A stretch of 64,000 bases of DNA from Candidatus Opimibacter iunctus. Its GTDB lineage: Bacteria > Bacteroidota > Bacteroidia > Chitinophagales > Saprospiraceae. This document shows positions 60,666-64,000 of this stretch, piece after piece. The notes beneath the pieces were generated by a model. That model had not been told where the DNA came from. It saw only the letters and a list, made by a program, of their open reading frames with translations, and ran no database searches. The DNA is taken from assembly GCA_016716665.1 (NCBI GenBank), contig JADJVH010000005.1, positions 62,001 through 126,000 of the forward strand, read 5' to 3'. Both the position numbers and the translations under genes were made by a program. Numbering within the stretch: position 1 is the stretch's first letter; every line of letters begins with the position of its first letter.

Positions 60666-61109
60666 ATGGCAAAGGGAAGACCTTTGCTTAAAATCTTGCA
60701 CATGCGTTCAGAAGTCATCGTACCCATCAGTATAGGCCCAAAGGCTTTATCCCTGACAAGCAGGAGAGGAAGAAAAAAGATTGCTATTGACAGGATCATC
60801 CGGATGGAGGCAGAAAGCAATTACACCTGCATACATATTATGGATCAGCGGCCGGTGTTGATGGCCAGGGTGCTGGGAGACTATGAGGCCGTCCTTGAAC
60901 CATTTGGGTTTGTCAGGACACACCGCTCACACCTGGTTAACAGGCAATACGTAAGTGATATCAATGCATCAGGTGAAATCATCATGATCGACCAGAGCAA
61001 GGCTGAGATCAGCCGGAGAAAGCGCAAAACGGTACTTGGTATTTTAAATCTGGCTTATTCGGGCAAGCATGCTGACATACCTTTCAAAGGCATTAATATT
61101 GCAGGATGA
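60666..61109 (+). CDS. Stand-alone LytTR-type DNA-binding protein
   Basis: 147 residues from ATG 60666; ATG 60702 would give 135 residues and places the upstream motif at nearly the same distance as in the gene at 61878. The protein is almost only a LytTR domain: DRIIRMEAESNYTCIHIMD, VLMARVLGDYEAVLEPFGFV, RTHRSHLVNRQYVSDINASG and SRRKRKTVLGILN. There is no receiver domain, so it does not accept a phosphate in the usual way. Its stop overlaps the start of the next gene (ATGA), a sign of coupled translation. Confidence 0.9.
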   Translation: MAKGRPLLKILHMRSEVIVPISIGPKALSLTSRRGRKKIAIDRIIRMEAESNYTCIHIMDQRPVLMARVLGDYEAVLEPFGFVRTHRSHLVNRQYVSDINASGEIIMIDQSKAEISRRKRKTVLGILNLAYSGKHADIPFKGINIAG

Positions 61110-61741
61110 TCTATATCGCGATCATCGAAGATGTACTTGCTATCCGGAGGAGCATCACTGCGTTCCTCAATGCCGAGCCCGACTGTAAGGTGGTGGCTTC
61201 GTGCGAATCCGTTGAGGAATTTCTCGCTATAGATACTATAGAGACGGGAGTAGAAGTGATCCTGTCAGATATCGGCCTGCCAGGTATGAATGGCATTGAG
61301 GGGATAAAGCTTTTTAAGAAAAGATATCCTGAAGCTGAAATCATCATGCTTACCGTCTTCCAGGATGAAGACCATATATACAAAGCCCTTTGCGCCGGAG
61401 CTACAGGATACCTGCTCAAGAGCACGCCATTGCCCCAGATCAAAGAGAGCATCATGAAGATTGCCGTTGGTGAAGTGCCGATGAGCAAGGCTGTGGCCCG
61501 AAAGGTATTGGAGCATTTCAATCCAAAGCGAACCTATGGCACTAAGCTCGACGAACTCACAGCACGGGAGAACCAGGTGTTGCAAGCCATGGTAGAGGGC
61601 CTCAGCTACAAGATGATTGCCAGTCGGCTGGATACGAGCCTGGACACCGTGCGGTCACAGGTCAAGAGCATCTACCGAAAACTGCATGTCAACAGCAAGG
61701 GTGAGGCGATAAGCATGGCGATACACAATAAGATGCAGTAG
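61106..61741 (+). CDS. Response regulator, NarL/FixJ family
   Basis: 211 residues. The receiver has phospho-acceptor Asp55 (VILSDIGLPGMNG), Thr83 and Lys105 (GYLLKS). The output domain is LuxR-type HTH: LTARENQVLQAMVEGLSYKM, IASRLDTSLDTVRSQVKSIY. It is the expected target of the HisKA_3 kinase upstream, as that subfamily usually pairs with NarL-type regulators. It overlaps the LytTR gene by 4 nt. Confidence 0.95.
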   Translation: MIYIAIIEDVLAIRRSITAFLNAEPDCKVVASCESVEEFLAIDTIETGVEVILSDIGLPGMNGIEGIKLFKKRYPEAEIIMLTVFQDEDHIYKALCAGATGYLLKSTPLPQIKESIMKIAVGEVPMSKAVARKVLEHFNPKRTYGTKLDELTARENQVLQAMVEGLSYKMIASRLDTSLDTVRSQVKSIYRKLHVNSKGEAISMAIHNKMQ

Positions 61742-61812
61742 GGATGTGAGTTGTGAGTTGTGAATGGTACGTCTGTATGTGCCATGTACTTGCTTAAAGG
61801 AATAGACATTTT

Positions 61813-61831
61813 CACCCGAAGATGTGATTTT
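61813..61831 (+). promoter_or_regulatory. Conserved upstream motif, copy 2
   Basis: Identical 19-mer to 60641-60659. It ends 46 nt before ATG 61878, compared with 42 nt between copy 1 and ATG 60702. Similar spacing before two start codons suggests an operator or promoter element. Confidence 0.5.
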
Positions 61832-61877
61832 ACAGGTCCTATGAAGAGCGGAGTTTTACAAGGTTAAAACTTGTGCC

Positions 61878-63926
61878 ATGAAACCAAATCCATTTCTCTT
61901 TGCCGCGCTCCTTTTCTTTTACTGTTTCACAGGACTGAGGTCTCAAAGTGTGGGTATAGGGACGTCAACGCCGGATACAAGCGCCCTGCTGGACATCGTG
62001 AGCACGAACAAAGGCATCCTGATCCCGCGGATGACAACCGTACAACGAAATGCGATTGCTTCCCCCGCTGCAGGGCTGATGGTCTATGATGCAGACCTGA
62101 TGGGATTCTGGTATTACAATGGATCCATCTGGCTGTCGGTAGGAGGGCCGGATGATACGTGGAAGATGTATGGCAATGCCGGGACCAACTCCACACATTT
62201 CCTGGGCACGATGGATGACCAACAGATGCGGTTCAGGCTTAACAATCTCAAGGCAGGCACATGGGATGGAGCCAACCGGAATTATAGTTTAGGGGTCGGA
62301 GCGCTGGACAGCATCACCACCGGTAAAGGAAATATTGCGATCGGAACAAAAGCTTTGTTTCGAAACAAGACCCAGAATGGCCTGGTTGCCGTTGGAGATT
62401 CCAGTTTGTATAGCAACACAACGGGTTTTCAAAACACCGCCTTAGGTAGCAAAGCGCTGCGATCCAACTCCTCTGGTTCCAGGAACACGGCAACAGGGTT
62501 TCAGGCATTATCCAGCAACACCGGATCAGGTAATTCCGCCATAGGCAATAACTCGCTTCGGCTAAATACCACTGGAAGTAATCTCGTTGCCGTGGGGGAT
62601 TCAAGTTTATATAGCAGCACTACGGGAAGTTTCAATACAGCCATAGGAAGCAACGCTTTAAAAGACAATACGACTGGCTATCAAAACGTGGCCAATGGGT
62701 ACCGGGCACTATATAACAATACGATAAGTTACCAGAATGTAGCTGTTGGATCTCAAGCGATGTACAATAATACGACCGGTTCTCGCAATGTAGTCATTGG
62801 GCATCAGGCTTTATATAGCAATACAACCAGCTCTTACAATGTGGCCATTGGTTGGGAGGCCTTATATCTCAACACCACTGGCTCTCACAGTGTGGCCAAT
62901 GGGTGGGCAGCCTTATATAATAACACCACGGGTTCGTCCAATGTAGCCAACGGGTCTGAGGCATTACACCTCAATACGACGGGTGAGAAAAATGTGGCAG
63001 GTGGCCATGGAGCACTCTTTTCTAATACGATCGGTACGTGTAATGTGGCTAATGGGTTTCATGCCCTAAACTCCAATACAACAGGATCAAACAACTCAGC
63101 TTATGGATGTGAAGCAAATGTAGCTTCAGCCTATCTTGTCAATGCAACTGCTATTGGGGCAAATGCAATGGTTGGTGACAGTAATTGCCTTGTCCTTGGG
63201 AGCATCAGTGGAGTAAATAATGCTACCGAATCTGTCAATGTGGGGATAGGCACCACTATCCCCAAAACCCGGTTGCATATCGTTGGTGGCGTAGACGCCA
63301 GTTACACCGCCACATCTGGTTACCTGGTTACAGGGGATGTAGCCAGTTCCAATATTGTCATGGATGATAATGAGATCATGGCCAGAAGCAACGGAGCTGC
63401 CGCGCCACTCTATTTGCAGACCAGCGGCGGAGACCTTAAAATCGGATCCGGCGTACCCAGCTATAAACTCGAAGTAGGCTCCAGCGAAGCCGCCAAGACC
63501 GGAGGAGGCATGTGGATTGCCGCATCTGATGAGCGGTTGAAAAAAAATATCCGCGATTTTGAAGACGGCCTCGATGTGGTCAAGCAGATCCGGCCGGTAC
63601 AATTCAGTTACAGTGGGCAGGGCGGCATAGCGGATGATACATCAACCTTCGTAGGCATCATCGCCCAGGAACTGAAACCGGTAGCCCCGTATATGATCGG
63701 AGAGTTTACCTATACCGCGCCTGATGGACAAAAGGAAAATTACATGGACTATGATGGGACGGCGATGACGTATATCCTGATCAATGCAGTCAAGGAGCAG
63801 CAGGAAGAAATTGAAGAATTGAAGTTGATTATTGAAAAGCAACGTGACAGGGACAGCGAACTGACTGAACTAAAAACACAGGTTGAAGAATTAAGGAAGA
63901 TGGTAATGGAGAAGCAGAAAGATTAA
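61878..63926 (+). CDS. Secreted fibre-like protein with YadA-type repeats and Peptidase S74 chaperone domain
   Basis: 682 residues. The signal peptide (PFLFAALLFFYCFTGLRS) and the opening QSVGIGTSTPDTSALLDIVS match the protein at 32.3 kb. Residues of about 140-420 hold many repeats of about 23 residues (ALYNNTTGSSNVANGSEALH), typical of left-handed coil fibres. The C-terminal part is an intramolecular chaperone of the S74 type: ASDERLKKNIRDFEDGLDVV, IRPVQFSYSG, FVGIIAQELKPV. In this family a Ser-Lys pair cuts the chaperone off after trimer assembly, and the SDERLKKN motif is intact. A coiled coil closes the protein. It is likely a trimeric surface fibre, perhaps under control of the regulators just upstream. 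Confidence 0.88.
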   Translation: MKPNPFLFAALLFFYCFTGLRSQSVGIGTSTPDTSALLDIVSTNKGILIPRMTTVQRNAIASPAAGLMVYDADLMGFWYYNGSIWLSVGGPDDTWKMYGNAGTNSTHFLGTMDDQQMRFRLNNLKAGTWDGANRNYSLGVGALDSITTGKGNIAIGTKALFRNKTQNGLVAVGDSSLYSNTTGFQNTALGSKALRSNSSGSRNTATGFQALSSNTGSGNSAIGNNSLRLNTTGSNLVAVGDSSLYSSTTGSFNTAIGSNALKDNTTGYQNVANGYRALYNNTISYQNVAVGSQAMYNNTTGSRNVVIGHQALYSNTTSSYNVAIGWEALYLNTTGSHSVANGWAALYNNTTGSSNVANGSEALHLNTTGEKNVAGGHGALFSNTIGTCNVANGFHALNSNTTGSNNSAYGCEANVASAYLVNATAIGANAMVGDSNCLVLGSISGVNNATESVNVGIGTTIPKTRLHIVGGVDASYTATSGYLVTGDVASSNIVMDDNEIMARSNGAAAPLYLQTSGGDLKIGSGVPSYKLEVGSSEAAKTGGGMWIAASDERLKKNIRDFEDGLDVVKQIRPVQFSYSGQGGIADDTSTFVGIIAQELKPVAPYMIGEFTYTAPDGQKENYMDYDGTAMTYILINAVKEQQEEIEELKLIIEKQRDRDSELTELKTQVEELRKMVMEKQKD

Positions 63927-63980
63927 CCTTTGTCAACCCTGAATCGTGTGATGAGGCCAAAGAAGATAACTCCGCTTCCT

Positions 63981-63999
63981 CACCCAAAGATGTAGGTTT
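63981..63999 (+). promoter_or_regulatory. Conserved upstream motif, variant copy 3
   Basis: CACCCAAAGATGTAGGTTT matches the other two copies at 15 of 19 positions. It lies at the right edge, so the gene it may control is outside the window. Confidence 0.35.
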
Positions 64000-64000
64000 A

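Overview
The window reads as a chromosomal segment of a Bacteroidota bacterium, possibly of the Saprospiria or a neighbouring lineage. Evidence for this is the secreted proteins with type IX secretion sorting domains (type A at 25.9 kb, gliding-motility type B at 39.2 and 43.2 kb), promoters of the Bacteroidota form TTTG-N(19-21)-TAnnTTTG, GrpB, DUF4294 and HTCS-like sensor families, and a mevalonate-pathway decarboxylase. No rRNA, tRNA or CRISPR array was seen.

Region 1 (1-19.1 kb) is the most striking part: a c-type cytochrome locus. It holds the end of one multiheme cytochrome, then two giant paralogues with about 106 and 61 CxxCH motifs by hand count, an outer-membrane beta-barrel protein, an exported OB-fold lipoprotein, and a fused System II heme lyase (CcsBA) that would attach the hemes. 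The larger cytochrome is built from 669-bp (223-residue, nine-heme) tandem units that are almost identical over about 5 kb. The barrel, lipoprotein and lyase follow the second cytochrome closely on one strand. The set could be an electron conduit or wire across the outer membrane.

Region 2 (19.2-24.2 kb) has mutY, an ECF sigma factor with a clear promoter, a D-Ala-D-Ala ligase lacking its N-terminal part, and a wzz-rfbA surface polysaccharide pair, ending in a degenerate GTGAGAC/GTAAGAC tract.

Region 3 (24.3-37.4 kb) is accessory. It contains four integron-cassette-like units, mostly AT-rich. Each starts with a 9-nt motif complementary to the 9-nt motif after its gene, and three are followed by an attC-like imperfect hairpin. 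Two begin next to copies of a ~178-bp leader. Between them lie a type A sorting-domain protein, a broken VPS10/BNR-type protein, a HicA toxin pseudogene, decayed gene fragments, a repetitive fibre-like protein and an M43 metalloprotease. No integrase was seen.

Region 4 (37.4-49.7 kb, mostly minus strand) has mvaD, a DUF4294 protein, two paralogous giant secreted proteins with 14 Ig/PKD-like modules each, and small secreted proteins. Region 5 (49.9-57.3 kb) is an RND efflux operon (adaptor, pump, TolC) followed by an M49-like peptidase lipoprotein. Region 6 (57.5-64 kb) has a propeller sensor kinase, a stand-alone LytTR protein, an overlapping NarL-type regulator, and a fibre-like protein with a Peptidase S74 chaperone domain.

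Several long repetitive genes carry single-base frameshifts, many in short homopolymers. Part of the apparent gene decay may therefore be sequencing or assembly error.
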